Part shown: positions 8,224 to 17,139 of the stretch, in pieces | Numbering within the stretch: position 1 is the first letter of the stretch | Layout of the letters: each line of letters starts with the position of its first letter | Origin: Bacillota bacterium | Lineage (GTDB): Bacteria > Bacillota > Clostridia > Lachnospirales > Lachnospiraceae | DNA length: 64,000 nucleotides | Reading direction: 5' to 3' | NCBI GenBank assembly: GCA_023414875.1 | Contig: JAEZMV010000006.1 | Location: forward strand, 62,001 to 126,000 | Notes under the pieces: model-generated | Seen by the model: only the letters and a program-made list of their open reading frames with translations | Told to the model about the DNA's origin: nothing | Database searches by the model: none | Translations under genes and position numbers: made by a program

Positions 8224-10002
8224 TTAATCTGTGATAATTCTACCCGCACATAGAGGTGTACGATAATTGATATCTTGTATTGTGACCCCAACCCGTGCAT
8301 TCTTCGCATGAATAATCTTATCTTCTCCAATATAAAGACAGACATGATTTATCTCATTGAAGTCTGGACCTGCATAGAATACTAAATCGCCCTTCTGCAG
8401 ACTGTCCATCGAAACTACCTCACAGGCCTCAGCCTGTTCTCTTGACGTCCTGGGAAGGTCATATCCTACTTTCTTATAAATCGCCTGAACGAATCCGCCC
8501 GAGTCAACACCCACACTCAGATCGTTGCTCCCCCATAAATAGGGTACTCCTTCGGCTTCTATCGCATATTCAACTACTGTATCGCGCAGTGTGGCTCCCG
8601 TTGTATCAATTTCTGAGTCTAAAGCAGTCACTTCCGTAGCCTTCTCAGTAGTTTCACTTTCAACCGGATCACCTGTTGAAGCCTCTGTATTATCTGTCAC
8701 ATTAGCTACCGTATTATCTGCTGCACTATCTGTCACTTCATCTACCTTATTATCTACTATATTATCTGTAGCATTATCTGTCTCCTTAGATGTCGCATTA
8801 TCTGCTGTATTCTCTGTTGTAGCTATCATATCATCAGTTGTTTCTTCTACCTGTGATAACGGCTCATTTGCCAAATTATTATCATTCGATGCCGACACGT
8901 TTGTATTGCTCATTGACGACACAATTACAGTAGCGAATACAATGCATAACAACAGTGCAACAAGCACTTTACTGGAATGCTTTTTTCTTTGTTCCATGAT
9001 TGACTGTACCCTATATTTCATATTATCTTTCCCTCCAATCATATTGATGGTATTTGTTGCAATTTTTGTAACAGCTGCATATTTTAATAAAAGTTTACTA
9101 TAATCTAAGCACTGCGACCTAGTAGAATTAGCAGTAACATATTCATCACAGGAGGTCTCACACCAATGATCCAATTGTCTGGATAGTACATAACAGAAAG
9201 GATTATACCAATTAATGGCTAAAACGATCAGCCGGGTTAGCTTCATCAAGGAATCTCGCCTTCGAATATGGATGAGTTCATGCTTTAGTATAAAGTAGAA
9301 ATCATTGTCCGAATATGCTTCCTCCGGGAATAAGATCCTAGGTTTAAAAATACCAATCGTCATAGGGCTTGTAATGATCGAACATTTATAAATTACAATT
9401 TTACGATATTGTGACTGCCTTTTTCTTTTATCAAAAATCAATTCGTCTACGCAAAGATTATAGCTCCTTATTAAATCCTCTGGATTTATGGGTGTCATAA
9501 ACCTTTTTAGCTGCTTTAAATATTTGTAATACTGAACACCCTTAACCGCTAACAATAAGATTGCTCCCAGAATCCAAAGCAAACTAAGCAAAACGTATCT
9601 ATTTTCGGCGATACGGGTAAGGTAAGCTGGAAGTAAATATTTGAAAGAGACCTCATTGCTTTCTTGTGTAATCTGATTTTTGCTCTCTGTGTCTTTCGTA
9701 TACTGATTATGTGGCAGGGTGCCTGTGTCCTTAGTATTATAGAATTCATGATTAGCTTTAATATCTAGTTCATTAGAAGCATTACTTTCAACAGATATCC
9801 GCGGCGAACTGATATAAAATAATGCTTCCCCGGTGTTAAAACGGAATGGTATCAATAATCCAAGCAGCAATACCACCCATAAACGGTATAGACAAACAGC
9901 AGAAAGAAACTTCTTTAAAAATGGCTCTATCAGAAGTAATAATAAAATAAGGAATGTGATATTAAGAGAATTTGTAAAAAACAAATAGAAGGTAGTTATC
10001 AT
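8224..10002 (-). CDS. BlaR1/MecR1-like M56 sensor protease with degenerate NlpC/P60 domain
   Basis: This 592-residue membrane sensor starts with hydrophobic helices and has an M56 metallopeptidase domain with the zinc motif HELIH at residues 241-245 and a downstream ETSCDE. A further membrane helix follows near residues 345-365, then a Thr/Asp/Asn-rich extracellular linker made of repeated TDN-like units. The last ~120 residues match an NlpC/P60 peptidoglycan hydrolase fold, but the invariant DCSGF motif reads DSGGF, so the catalytic cysteine is replaced by Ser501. Two histidines (553 and 565) remain. In classical BlaR1 the outer sensor domain is penicillin-binding; here the dead P60 domain probably binds a muropeptide. 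It starts two bases after the blaI-like stop codon. Confidence 0.85.
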   Translation of the reverse strand: MITTFYLFFTNSLNITFLILLLLLIEPFLKKFLSAVCLYRLWVVLLLGLLIPFRFNTGEALFYISSPRISVESNASNELDIKANHEFYNTKDTGTLPHNQYTKDTESKNQITQESNEVSFKYLLPAYLTRIAENRYVLLSLLWILGAILLLAVKGVQYYKYLKQLKRFMTPINPEDLIRSYNLCVDELIFDKRKRQSQYRKIVIYKCSIITSPMTIGIFKPRILFPEEAYSDNDFYFILKHELIHIRRRDSLMKLTRLIVLAINWYNPFCYVLSRQLDHWCETSCDEYVTANSTRSQCLDYSKLLLKYAAVTKIATNTINMIGGKDNMKYRVQSIMEQRKKHSSKVLVALLLCIVFATVIVSSMSNTNVSASNDNNLANEPLSQVEETTDDMIATTENTADNATSKETDNATDNIVDNKVDEVTDSAADNTVANVTDNTEASTGDPVESETTEKATEVTALDSEIDTTGATLRDTVVEYAIEAEGVPYLWGSNDLSVGVDSGGFVQAIYKKVGYDLPRTSREQAEACEVVSMDSLQKGDLVFYAGPDFNEINHVCLYIGEDKIIHAKNARVGVTIQDINYRTPLCAGRIITD

Positions 10003-10003
10003 A

Positions 10004-10507
10004 TTATCGTTCCTCTTGATTTTTTAACCAGGTACTCAGTTCATTTATTTCTTCCTTACTCAGCTTGTTATTACCCGAGAATGCGTTCACCAACTGGAAT
10101 AATGAGTTATCATGATATCGTTCTACGAAAAGTGAAGTTTCGTATTGAATATAGTCTTCCTGTTTTACATTAGGATAATAGGTGCGTTCCTTTCCTAACT
10201 TTTCACTACGTAAAAAGCCTCGTTCTGTTAAACGATTTAATAAAGTGACTAGCGTCTGCAGCTTCCAGCCCTTTTTATTACCTAACTGATTCATAAGCGT
10301 TGTAGTTGTTACGGGAGGAGTATTTCTCCATATGACTGACATAACCTCAAACTCTGTCTCCGGTAGTCTCGTTAAATAATCAATCGTTTTCTCCTGGGTA
10401 GCTTTCGATGGTTGATTGTTATTTTCTTTATTGCTATTATCTTTATTGCTATTATCTTTATTGCTATTTTCTTTATTGCTGTCCTCGATCAGCTTTCCTC
10501 TCTTCAT
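10004..10507 (-). CDS. BlaI/MecI-family repressor
   Basis: This 167-residue winged-helix repressor has the BlaI core (LPETEFEVMSVIWRNTPPVTTTTLMNQLGNKKGWKLQTLVTLLNRLTERGFLRSEKLGKERTYYPNV) and a C-terminal dimerisation helix region containing the usual cleavage area. Its N-terminus is extended by a low-complexity stretch of NSNKE/D repeats, which most BlaI proteins lack. The ATG at 10507 has AGGAG eight bases upstream and is preferred over the ATG at 10531. It is probably cleaved or released when the downstream M56 sensor is activated. Two TACAnnTGTC sites upstream are likely operators. Confidence 0.88.
   Translation of the reverse strand: MKRGKLIEDSNKENSNKDNSNKDNSNKENNNQPSKATQEKTIDYLTRLPETEFEVMSVIWRNTPPVTTTTLMNQLGNKKGWKLQTLVTLLNRLTERGFLRSEKLGKERTYYPNVKQEDYIQYETSLFVERYHDNSLFQLVNAFSGNNKLSKEEINELSTWLKNQEER
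10422..10481. repeat. Four tandem 15-bp repeats inside the BlaI-like gene
   Basis: Four units of the form TTNTCTTTATTGCTA (plus strand) follow one another exactly. They encode NSNK(E/D) five-residue repeats at the N-terminus of the repressor. Such in-frame repeats can vary in number by slippage. Confidence 0.85.
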
Positions 10508-10535
10508 AATCCATTCTCCTATTATTTTCATAATC

Positions 10536-10573
10536 TACATTTGTCTATATTTGATAATATACACTTGTCTATA
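10536..10573. promoter_or_regulatory. Twin BlaI-like operator boxes
   Basis: TACATTTGTCTATA (10536-10549) and TACACTTGTCTATA (10560-10573) are direct repeats 24 bases apart, upstream of the repressor gene. Each matches the known BlaI/MecI half-site pattern TACAnnTGTA at all but the last base, which fits autoregulation of the pair. Confidence 0.65.
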
Positions 10574-10622
10574 ATGATTGTCAACAACTATTTTTAATAT
10601 AACAAAATAGTCAGAAGATAAT

Positions 10623-10684
10623 GGGGCTATTGCAAAACTTTATTCCAACATTAATGCCGATGAAATATTGTTTTACACAGCCCC
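10623..10684. terminator. GGGGCT-type intergenic hairpin
   Basis: GGGGCT at the left pairs with AGCCCC at the right, with a second arm TTGCAAAAC against GTTTTACA. It sits after the end of the putative anti-sigma gene at 10704 and probably terminates that operon. Confidence 0.55.
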
Positions 10685-10703
10685 ACCTGATATTACAACT
10701 CTT

Positions 10704-11867
10704 CTATTGCATCTGAATTATTTTTCTTTCAATACCTCTTTCCAATCCTTTATCTTGTATATTCTGATCTACTCTTTGCCGGTACTGGCTATAATCCGTC
10801 ATAAAGATTTGAAAGAACACCTCACTTAAGCAGCTGTAATGAAATACGAAGCCGGTTCCATCCTCCATTTCAAACAGAAAATTTACTATCCCTTGTTCCA
10901 GGTAACCGTCCGAATTATAATTATATTCACAGGTTGCCTGGATGATTGGAACCTCTTCTCCCTTCCATTTCTTCAATATATCAAGAGCGTCATCATATTT
11001 GGCTATAAACTTATCCTGATCCACTTCAATGTCCTCAGTAAAGTTTTTATCTTGTTTTATATTTATTATATCAGTTACCAACTCCTGATCCGCATCGATA
11101 AATACTTTTATCATGGTTTCATTGTCCGTCATAGTAACGACATAAACATTAGCAGTTCCTTCAATATCATTATACTCTACTGTAAGCTCAGACTCCTCAC
11201 AATCGATTCCATAGACATTCTCAAGATCAGTTTTAGCCATTTCCATGGCTTTTTGTTCATCCATTCCGCCTTTTTCTATAAATTCCTTCGGACTGTCAGT
11301 TACTATGATTTCTTTCACTTTTTCGTTCAGACTGTAATCTACGCAATAATTAAAATCAATTATCTCCAGTAATTCTTCGTCTGTTAATTCCCTGTCCGGT
11401 AGTACAAATAAACTTGTATCTTCTACAAAATAGAATTCTTTTCCGGCACTTACCTCCGATTGTGTTTTAAAAACAGGTAACTTTTGAGTCGGAAATACTC
11501 CACTTTCATACTTAGCTCTAAGCTCTTTTCTTCTGGCTTCTTCATCCTCTGTATATTCTCTTGAATAACTGTCCGCATTGGCAGGAGAATTCTGTATTCC
11601 TTCATAATAATCGTTTTTCTCTTCCTCAGAAAGACCTTCCATTCTTTGTCTGACATGGTCTACTGTAGCAAAAACAGGAATAGAGGAGATCAATAGACAC
11701 ACCGTCACAATAGCAACCTTCGGCCAGAACTGTATCTGCCATTTTTTATTTACCGTATCTGAAAGCCCATGAATTGTATCTTCAATTCTATTTTGGCAAT
11801 TCTCTGACATCTTTATATCATGCTCCATTAATATAGTTCTAATTTTATTATCGATATTCTGATTCAT
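10704..11867 (-). CDS. Membrane-anchored putative anti-sigma factor
   Basis: This 387-residue protein has a short cytoplasmic N-terminus (~46 residues), one transmembrane segment (WPKVAIVTVCLLISSIPVFATV, about residues 48-69) and a long extracytoplasmic part rich in acidic residues. I recognise no catalytic motif. Its position 19 bases after an ECF sigma gene and its single-pass topology fit an anti-sigma factor that holds the sigma at the membrane and senses an envelope signal. No typical zinc-binding HxxxCxxC motif is seen, so assignment rests on topology and context. Confidence 0.65.
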   Translation of the reverse strand: MNQNIDNKIRTILMEHDIKMSENCQNRIEDTIHGLSDTVNKKWQIQFWPKVAIVTVCLLISSIPVFATVDHVRQRMEGLSEEEKNDYYEGIQNSPANADSYSREYTEDEEARRKELRAKYESGVFPTQKLPVFKTQSEVSAGKEFYFVEDTSLFVLPDRELTDEELLEIIDFNYCVDYSLNEKVKEIIVTDSPKEFIEKGGMDEQKAMEMAKTDLENVYGIDCEESELTVEYNDIEGTANVYVVTMTDNETMIKVFIDADQELVTDIINIKQDKNFTEDIEVDQDKFIAKYDDALDILKKWKGEEVPIIQATCEYNYNSDGYLEQGIVNFLFEMEDGTGFVFHYSCLSEVFFQIFMTDYSQYRQRVDQNIQDKGLERGIERKIIQMQ

Positions 11868-11886
11868 ATATACACCAGCCCTTCTT

Positions 11887-12348
11887 TTATAAACTTAAGA
11901 TCTCTTTTAAACTCTGCCTTGCCCGGCTAAGTCTTGATTTTACAGTTCCTTCCCGGATTTTTAATATTCTGGCAATTTCCCTGGTTGAGAAACCGTCATA
12001 ATAATATAAAACTATGATCTGTCTATGCTGTTCTCCTAAGTCCATAACACTGTCCCATACACTATTTTGATTGTCTTCCACTGCCTCCCCAAATATAGTC
12101 ACGTCATCAACCAATTGAAGCCTGTGATTTTTTGACAGCATATTTTTTGCTTCATTTGCTATTATTGACATAATCCAGGATTTAAACTTATCCTTATCTC
12201 TTAGGCTTGCCAGATGTTCATATGCCTTAATAATAGCAGCGCTTATTGCATCTTCTGCGTCTGCTTCATTTCTTAAAATCCCAAGCGCAAATCGATACAT
12301 ACTCTGCTGATATGTAAGCACCAATTCGGTAAATTCTTCCTTCCTCAC
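11887..12348 (-). CDS. ECF RNA polymerase sigma factor
   Basis: This 153-residue ECF sigma factor has region 2 (TYQQSMYRFALGILRNEADAEDAISAAIIKAYEHLASLRDKDKFKSWIMSIIANEA) and region 4 (DLGEQHRQIIVLYYYDGFSTREIARILKIREGTVKSRLSRARQSLKEIL). The likely start is a GTG at 12348 with AAGGGG about nine bases upstream. It is followed by the putative membrane anti-sigma gene, so the pair resembles envelope-stress sigma modules such as SigV or SigW types. Confidence 0.88.
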   Translation of the reverse strand: MRKEEFTELVLTYQQSMYRFALGILRNEADAEDAISAAIIKAYEHLASLRDKDKFKSWIMSIIANEAKNMLSKNHRLQLVDDVTIFGEAVEDNQNSVWDSVMDLGEQHRQIIVLYYYDGFSTREIARILKIREGTVKSRLSRARQSLKEILSL

Positions 12349-12653
12349 GTGTCTGTTCCCCTTCCAGAAGTTTATCTCGAAATATATTTCATCTATAAGA
12401 CAATTATCTTAGCCCTTTGGTTCCCTGTCTATTAAAATTTTTTAACTTAATAATTTACTTTAACCGAATAGACTACCTCCATCCTATCACATATAAGCAG
12501 AAGAATTGTCCTGTATCAACTACACGATACACAACTTCATGATAAGAAATTGTTGAAACAAGCTTTATTATATGTTAGGATATTGAAATATGTGGTAAAT
12601 ATACCTAATAATTCATAGTTATCAGGTGAATAAGTTGTGGAGGGGACTAAATT
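12349..12653. other. Intergenic region, divergent promoters
   Basis: This 305-base AT-rich gap separates the sigma gene (minus) from the hydrolase gene (plus). No gene or strong hairpin is visible. It should contain both promoters, and the sigma promoter is probably autoregulated. Confidence 0.4.
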
Positions 12654-13454
12654 ATGTCAATATCAAAAAGTGCTAAAGCAAATATCAGTTATGAAGCCAT
12701 TGGAAATACAACCAGTAAGGAAACTCTGTTGTTTATTCATGGCGCAGGCGGAAATAAGAAGGCCTTAAGAGCTCTTGCATTGCAATTTCCAGATTACAGG
12801 TGTATCCTAATCGATCTACCGGGACATTATTTGTCCGTAGGCGAGACCTTAAAGAGTGCCGGCGAATATGCCGATGCCATTGAGACCTTTATTCAAAAAG
12901 AGAAAAAATTACTCGGTGATAATATCACCTGCATAGGACATTCCATGGGAGGCTTTATTACTCTTGAGCTTGCACTCAAAAAAGTTCCTGAGATAAAACG
13001 TGTGGTAATTTTAAATTCCGGCGCTCACATAAAAGTACATAGTAAATTCATGGAGAAGGTTAAAAAGGGAAAAGTTGATAAGCTTTATTTATTCAAATGC
13101 TCCGGCTCCTTTTTTCATCCAAGAACCTATAAATTTTTTATTTTTAACTTTGCTGAAATGTTTAAATCACAGAAGGTTATGTGTGAGGATTTTCTAGTAG
13201 TTAAGAACTTTGATCGTAGAGCTGATGTCAAAAATATTACTTTACCGGCCCTTATTGCCACAGGAGCTAAGGAAAGGCTTACTCTTCCTGAGGATTCAAA
13301 ATATCTGAATTCCCAGATCAAGGGTTCACAGCTTCATATTATGAAGGGAGTTGCTCATCTGATGCCACTTATCATTCCCGAAAAGCTGGCGGTTGAAATG
13401 AAGAAATTCTTTGTGGAGAATCCCATTGTTACAAAACAGGTAAAGGAAGCTTAA
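12654..13454 (+). CDS. Alpha/beta hydrolase
   Basis: This 266-residue cytoplasmic protein has an alpha/beta hydrolase fold. LLFIHGAGGNKKAL gives the oxyanion-hole HG motif, GHSMGG is the nucleophile elbow with the catalytic serine, and the late GVAHLMPL holds the likely catalytic histidine. The ATG has GGAGGGG upstream with good spacing. It stands alone between two divergent or convergent units and ends at a strong bidirectional terminator. The substrate cannot be read from the sequence; esters, thioesters or lactones are all possible. Confidence 0.8.
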   Translation: MSISKSAKANISYEAIGNTTSKETLLFIHGAGGNKKALRALALQFPDYRCILIDLPGHYLSVGETLKSAGEYADAIETFIQKEKKLLGDNITCIGHSMGGFITLELALKKVPEIKRVVILNSGAHIKVHSKFMEKVKKGKVDKLYLFKCSGSFFHPRTYKFFIFNFAEMFKSQKVMCEDFLVVKNFDRRADVKNITLPALIATGAKERLTLPEDSKYLNSQIKGSQLHIMKGVAHLMPLIIPEKLAVEMKKFFVENPIVTKQVKEA

Positions 13455-13466
13455 AACGCTGAATCT

Positions 13467-13504
13467 ATAAGAAAAGAGGACTGTCTCCAGTCCTCTTTTC
13501 TTAT
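13467..13504. terminator. Strong bidirectional terminator
   Basis: A perfect 17-base stem (13467-13483 with 13488-13504) with a four-base loop ends in AT-rich arms on both sides. It lies between the convergent hydrolase and ABC permease genes. Its core AGAGGACTG stem repeats the one at 8177. Confidence 0.85.
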
Positions 13505-13510
13505 AACTTT

Positions 13511-14206
13511 CTAATTAGTCACATCAATATGTTCTATATTCCTTATCGTTAAATAAGCTATTAGCACTCCTATTGCTGAAAGTGTTATGGGGACTGCAAT
13601 AATGGATCCTAGTGAAAAACCATTGTTATTGGAGCAAACAATAGCCACAATCAACAGAGACGATATAATCGTAACCGGTGCTGACTTTTTCTTCATACCA
13701 AAGTACAACGGTATTAGTGCCATACAGGTAGAAGTTAATGAATTCATACTAACAGATATGAAATTATTTATTAACATTTCCTTTGTAAGATTATCAGGTA
13801 CGAACTCGTAAACACTATTAATCAGTATTAAAGCAAAATCCATCATAATATTGGTGAAAAGCGTGGATATAAATGTAAAAACCGTAATAATAATTAATTT
13901 TGCCCAAATCAACTTTTTTCTATTAATGGGATACATAAAAAGTAGAGTAATTGTACCAGTTTTATACTCTTCAATAACTAACCTTGAAAGCATTACCGAA
14001 GCAAAAACAATAAATGTACCTCTTACCAGCGTTCCAATAATCATAAACGCAAAGTTATAATTTTCAAAGGCTACTTCTCCTTCACTTTTTGATCCTACAA
14101 GAATTATGAATACTGTTCCTATCATTGCCAAATTAGCAATGAGCGCTCCTCTAATATAAGCACCCAATTTAATTTTTCTCATTTCTAACCTAATTAGTTT
14201 AAGCAT
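13511..14206 (-). CDS. ABC-2 type permease, antimicrobial-peptide export/immunity type
   Basis: This 231-residue polytopic protein has about six hydrophobic segments and fits the small permeases of lantibiotic-immunity and bacitracin-type exporters. The ATG at 14206 lies eight bases after GGAGGTGATACCA and overlaps the stop of the ATPase gene, so the two are translationally coupled; a GTG start three codons earlier is less likely. With the ATPase and the two-component system upstream on the same strand it forms a four-gene unit. The substrate is unknown; peptides that attack the cell wall are the usual targets of such modules. Confidence 0.8.
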   Translation of the reverse strand: MLKLIRLEMRKIKLGAYIRGALIANLAMIGTVFIILVGSKSEGEVAFENYNFAFMIIGTLVRGTFIVFASVMLSRLVIEEYKTGTITLLFMYPINRKKLIWAKLIIITVFTFISTLFTNIMMDFALILINSVYEFVPDNLTKEMLINNFISVSMNSLTSTCMALIPLYFGMKKKSAPVTIISSLLIVAIVCSNNNGFSLGSIIAVPITLSAIGVLIAYLTIRNIEHIDVTN

Positions 14207-15122
14207 TGGTATCACCTCCGTTTAATAAATTTAGGAAATAATCCTCTAAGGTACTATTTTTCTTACTTATTGCTTCAATGGTAACATCATTTGAAATTAA
14301 TGTTTTCGTTATAATGCTCTGCGGTACATCATCTTGATATACCCTTATTAAATTCTTATCAAGGATTTTAAAGTTTGAGATTTTAAGATTATTCGATAAA
14401 ATAAAGGCCGCTTTTTTACATTCATTTACGTTTAATTCAATAAATTCCATACTGCTTTCTTTAATGCTCTGCATGGAAACTTCTTTCATTAACCTTCCAT
14501 TGTTTATCACCCCTACGGTATCCGCCATCTGTTCAATCTCTCCTAATATGTGACTGGATATTAATATGGTAATGCCATATTCCTTGCATAACATCTGAAA
14601 CAAATTTCTAAGCTCCTTTATACCTATGGGGTCCAGACCGTTAATGGGTTCATCTAATACTAATAATTCCGGCTTTGTTGTGATAGCTCTTGCTATACCA
14701 AGCCGTTGTTTCATACCAAGCGAAAACTCCTTAACCAATTTATTATCAATATTTTTTAAGCCGACAAGCTCTAGAGCATTCTTGATGGCTTTCTTATCAT
14801 AATACCCCATATATTCACAGTGAATCTCTAAATTCTCAATTGCTGTAAGCTTTTCATAAAATATAGGATATTCAATGATAGTACCTAGTCTCTTCAAAAC
14901 TTCATAGGAAGTATCTGTTAGCTTTTCACCGAAAATTTCAATTTCGCCGCCTGTAGGCTTAACTAAATTTGTTATCATCCTCATTATGGTCGTTTTACCT
15001 GCTCCATTCGGTCCCAGAAAGCCATAAATTATTCCTTTTTGAACATGCATATTTACATTCGATACTACCTCTTTGCCTTTATAGGCTTTGGTTAAATCAA
15101 TGGTTTTTAGTATAAAAGACAT
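14199..15122 (-). CDS. ABC transporter ATPase (BcrA/lantibiotic immunity type)
   Basis: This 307-residue ATPase has Walker A GPNGAGKTT, the signature LVKEFSLGMKQRLGIA (in place of LSGGQ, typical of this family), Walker B LLVLDEPING, and an H-loop ISSHILGEIEQM. The C-terminal ~80 residues are the extra domain common in BcrA-like ATPases. It is coupled to the permease gene by an eight-base overlap. A separate 130-base gap to the kinase gene may carry a promoter controlled by the response regulator. Confidence 0.9.
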   Translation of the reverse strand: MSFILKTIDLTKAYKGKEVVSNVNMHVQKGIIYGFLGPNGAGKTTIMRMITNLVKPTGGEIEIFGEKLTDTSYEVLKRLGTIIEYPIFYEKLTAIENLEIHCEYMGYYDKKAIKNALELVGLKNIDNKLVKEFSLGMKQRLGIARAITTKPELLVLDEPINGLDPIGIKELRNLFQMLCKEYGITILISSHILGEIEQMADTVGVINNGRLMKEVSMQSIKESSMEFIELNVNECKKAAFILSNNLKISNFKILDKNLIRVYQDDVPQSIITKTLISNDVTIEAISKKNSTLEDYFLNLLNGGDTNA

Positions 15123-15254
15123 ATTTTTCTCTCCATTCGCAACTGTTTATACTTATATTGTAACAGCCCGACTTATCTTTTTTATAACGTAAATATGACA
15201 AAAATCTTAAGTTTCATTTCGAAACTCGTTGCCTACTTATAGTTACCTCGGGTT

Positions 15255-16190
15255 CTAATAAGCTATCCTTTTCAATTTAACCGTAAACAATGTTTTTTCA
15301 TAAGGCTTGCTTTCCAGTAAAATTTCTCCGCCCAAGTTTTCTACAAGTCTCTTCGTAATTGTAAGTCCAAGACCGCTACCCTGATACAGCTTATTTCTTG
15401 AATCCTCAAGCGTGTACATTCTTTTGAAAATCTTATCTTTATGTAGTTCACTAATTCCTTCGCCTTTATCCCAAACCACTAAATATACATAATCATTATC
15501 AATATTCAAGGATACTCCTAAAAAGCTTCCTTCACTGCCATACTTTATGGCATTCGATATTAGGTTATCTAAGATTCTATCCAGAGCCTCTTCATTTCCT
15601 AAGCAGAAAATATTATGTTCCGGTATATCTATATTAACTTCAAAGCCTTTATTGGTTAAAATATCATAAAAGCACAATAGTTTTTTTAAACAAATCTCTT
15701 TTATATTAACTTTCGTTAAAGGTATGTGCTTATCTCCTGACTCTAACCTCGCTAAATCAAAGAATTTATTAATAAGCTCCAGCACTTCTTCTGCTTTATT
15801 TTCTACCCTTGATAGTAAAATATCACTCTCTTCTTTATTTATATCGTTATCCAGCTTTATTGTTTCAATATATCCAAGTACCACCGTTAGTGGGGTTTTC
15901 AAATCATGAGAAATATTTGAAAGCATCTTTTTCATCGCTATTTCTGTTTTCGAATAATCTGCAAGGACCTTTTGATTATATTCTAATAGCCTATTAATTC
16001 CTATTAAGATAGGGATAAGCTCTCTATCATCACTAAAAACTAAAAGCTTCTCGCTGGTGCCATTGTTAATAATGCTATCCAACTTTTTATAAATGTAGCT
16101 TAAATTAGAACTTCTCTGCTTTTTGGAACTATATTGAATACAAATAACACTTATTAAAATAATTATAATTAATACTAGAAAAATTATCAT
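15255..16190 (-). CDS. Sensor histidine kinase with one N-terminal membrane helix
   Basis: This 311-residue kinase starts with a single long hydrophobic helix (about residues 2-22) and has no extracellular sensing domain. Then come a linker, the phosphoacceptor H-box (MLSNISHDLKTPLTVVLGYIE), an N-box (DNLISNAIKYGS) and the G boxes (WDKGEGIS, GSGLGLTITKRL). Kinases without an outer domain often sense through a partner transporter, which fits the adjacent ABC genes. Its start overlaps the response regulator by four bases. Confidence 0.88.
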   Translation of the reverse strand: MIIFLVLIIIILISVICIQYSSKKQRSSNLSYIYKKLDSIINNGTSEKLLVFSDDRELIPILIGINRLLEYNQKVLADYSKTEIAMKKMLSNISHDLKTPLTVVLGYIETIKLDNDINKEESDILLSRVENKAEEVLELINKFFDLARLESGDKHIPLTKVNIKEICLKKLLCFYDILTNKGFEVNIDIPEHNIFCLGNEEALDRILDNLISNAIKYGSEGSFLGVSLNIDNDYVYLVVWDKGEGISELHKDKIFKRMYTLEDSRNKLYQGSGLGLTITKRLVENLGGEILLESKPYEKTLFTVKLKRIAY

Positions 16191-16888
16191 TCAAACTCTC
16201 CCAACTTATATCCTATACCCCATAAGGTTTTAATATATTGTGGCTTTGATGGGTTATCTTCTATTTTTTCTCTTAATCTTCTCATATGAACACTTATTAC
16301 ATTCTCAGCATCCAAGTAGTCATCATTCCAAATAAGGCTATAGATATCTGCCTTTGTAAAGACCCTCTTTGGATTTGTGATAAATAGTTTTAAAATATCG
16401 AACTCTTTTGAAGTCAGCTGCAGATTTATACCCTTTTTAGTAACAGAATAATTCTTCAACTCAATCGTAAGATCACCAATATGTACAATTTTAAGCTCTT
16501 CATTTTTCTCACTTTGTGAGTACTTGGTTGCGCGCCTAATAGCCGCCTTAACTCTGGCTGAAAGCTCTACCATAGAAAAGGGTTTTGCAATATAGTCATC
16601 AGCTCCTAGGCCTAATCCTATAGCCTTATCCACATCACTATCCTTTGCTGACATGATTAAAATAGGGATTGAACTTTTTTCTCTGACAATTCTCATAACC
16701 TCAATTCCATCAAGCTTTGGCATCATTATATCCAGCAGAACCAGATCAAACTTACTTTTTAAAAATTCAACAACGCCTTTTTCACCATTAAAAGCAGTAG
16801 TTATGCTAAAACCTTCTTTTCTTAAGTAAATTTCGACCATTTCACTAATTGCTTTGTCATCCTCAATAAGCAGAATTCTATTATGCAT
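16187..16888 (-). CDS. OmpR-family response regulator
   Basis: This 233-residue regulator has a receiver domain (LLIEDD acidic pocket, phosphoacceptor aspartate in LVLLDIMMPKLDG, then SAKDSD and KPFS) and a C-terminal winged helix (LTSKEFDILKLFITNPKRVFTKADIYSLIW and ISVHMRRLREKI). It is the first gene of a four-gene unit with the kinase and ABC exporter and probably activates the exporter when the kinase is stimulated. Confidence 0.92.
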   Translation of the reverse strand: MHNRILLIEDDKAISEMVEIYLRKEGFSITTAFNGEKGVVEFLKSKFDLVLLDIMMPKLDGIEVMRIVREKSSIPILIMSAKDSDVDKAIGLGLGADDYIAKPFSMVELSARVKAAIRRATKYSQSEKNEELKIVHIGDLTIELKNYSVTKKGINLQLTSKEFDILKLFITNPKRVFTKADIYSLIWNDDYLDAENVISVHMRRLREKIEDNPSKPQYIKTLWGIGYKLGEFE

Positions 16889-17105
16889 AAAACAACCTCA
16901 TTTCTATCTTTTCTATCTTCCATACAGAATCTGGAAGAATACTACCAACTTACTTCTATAACTTACTATATAATCCTTTTTTTCTTCCATTTTACACCTT
17001 ATTTATAAGAGCGTCTATCATATATATCAATTAGAAAAGATACTTAGGTATTATCAAAGCAAACAAAGTAAAACAATTGATGCAAATGTTTTATCTGATT
17101 CTATC

Positions 17106-17135
17106 AGCCTTTATCCTTCTCATGGATGAAGGCTT
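17106..17135 (+). terminator. Hairpin with U tract after the MocR gene
   Basis: AGCCTTTATCC pairs with GGATGAAGGCT and is followed by TTTTTAT on the plus strand. It adjoins the end of the minus-strand MocR gene, yet its U tract faces the plus direction where no gene is seen. Confidence 0.5.
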
Positions 17136-17139
17136 TTTA

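Noticed and set aside
8591..9103. Plus-strand open frame of ~170 residues over the BlaR1-like linker
   Set aside because: It is the mirror image of the repeat-rich linker of the minus-strand sensor gene, has no ribosome site, and consists of Ser/Val/Leu repeats.
16889..17135. Possible small RNA ending at the plus-strand hairpin near 17106
   Set aside because: The hairpin faces plus, but no promoter stands out and the nearby minus-strand MocR gene needs an end; evidence is too thin.
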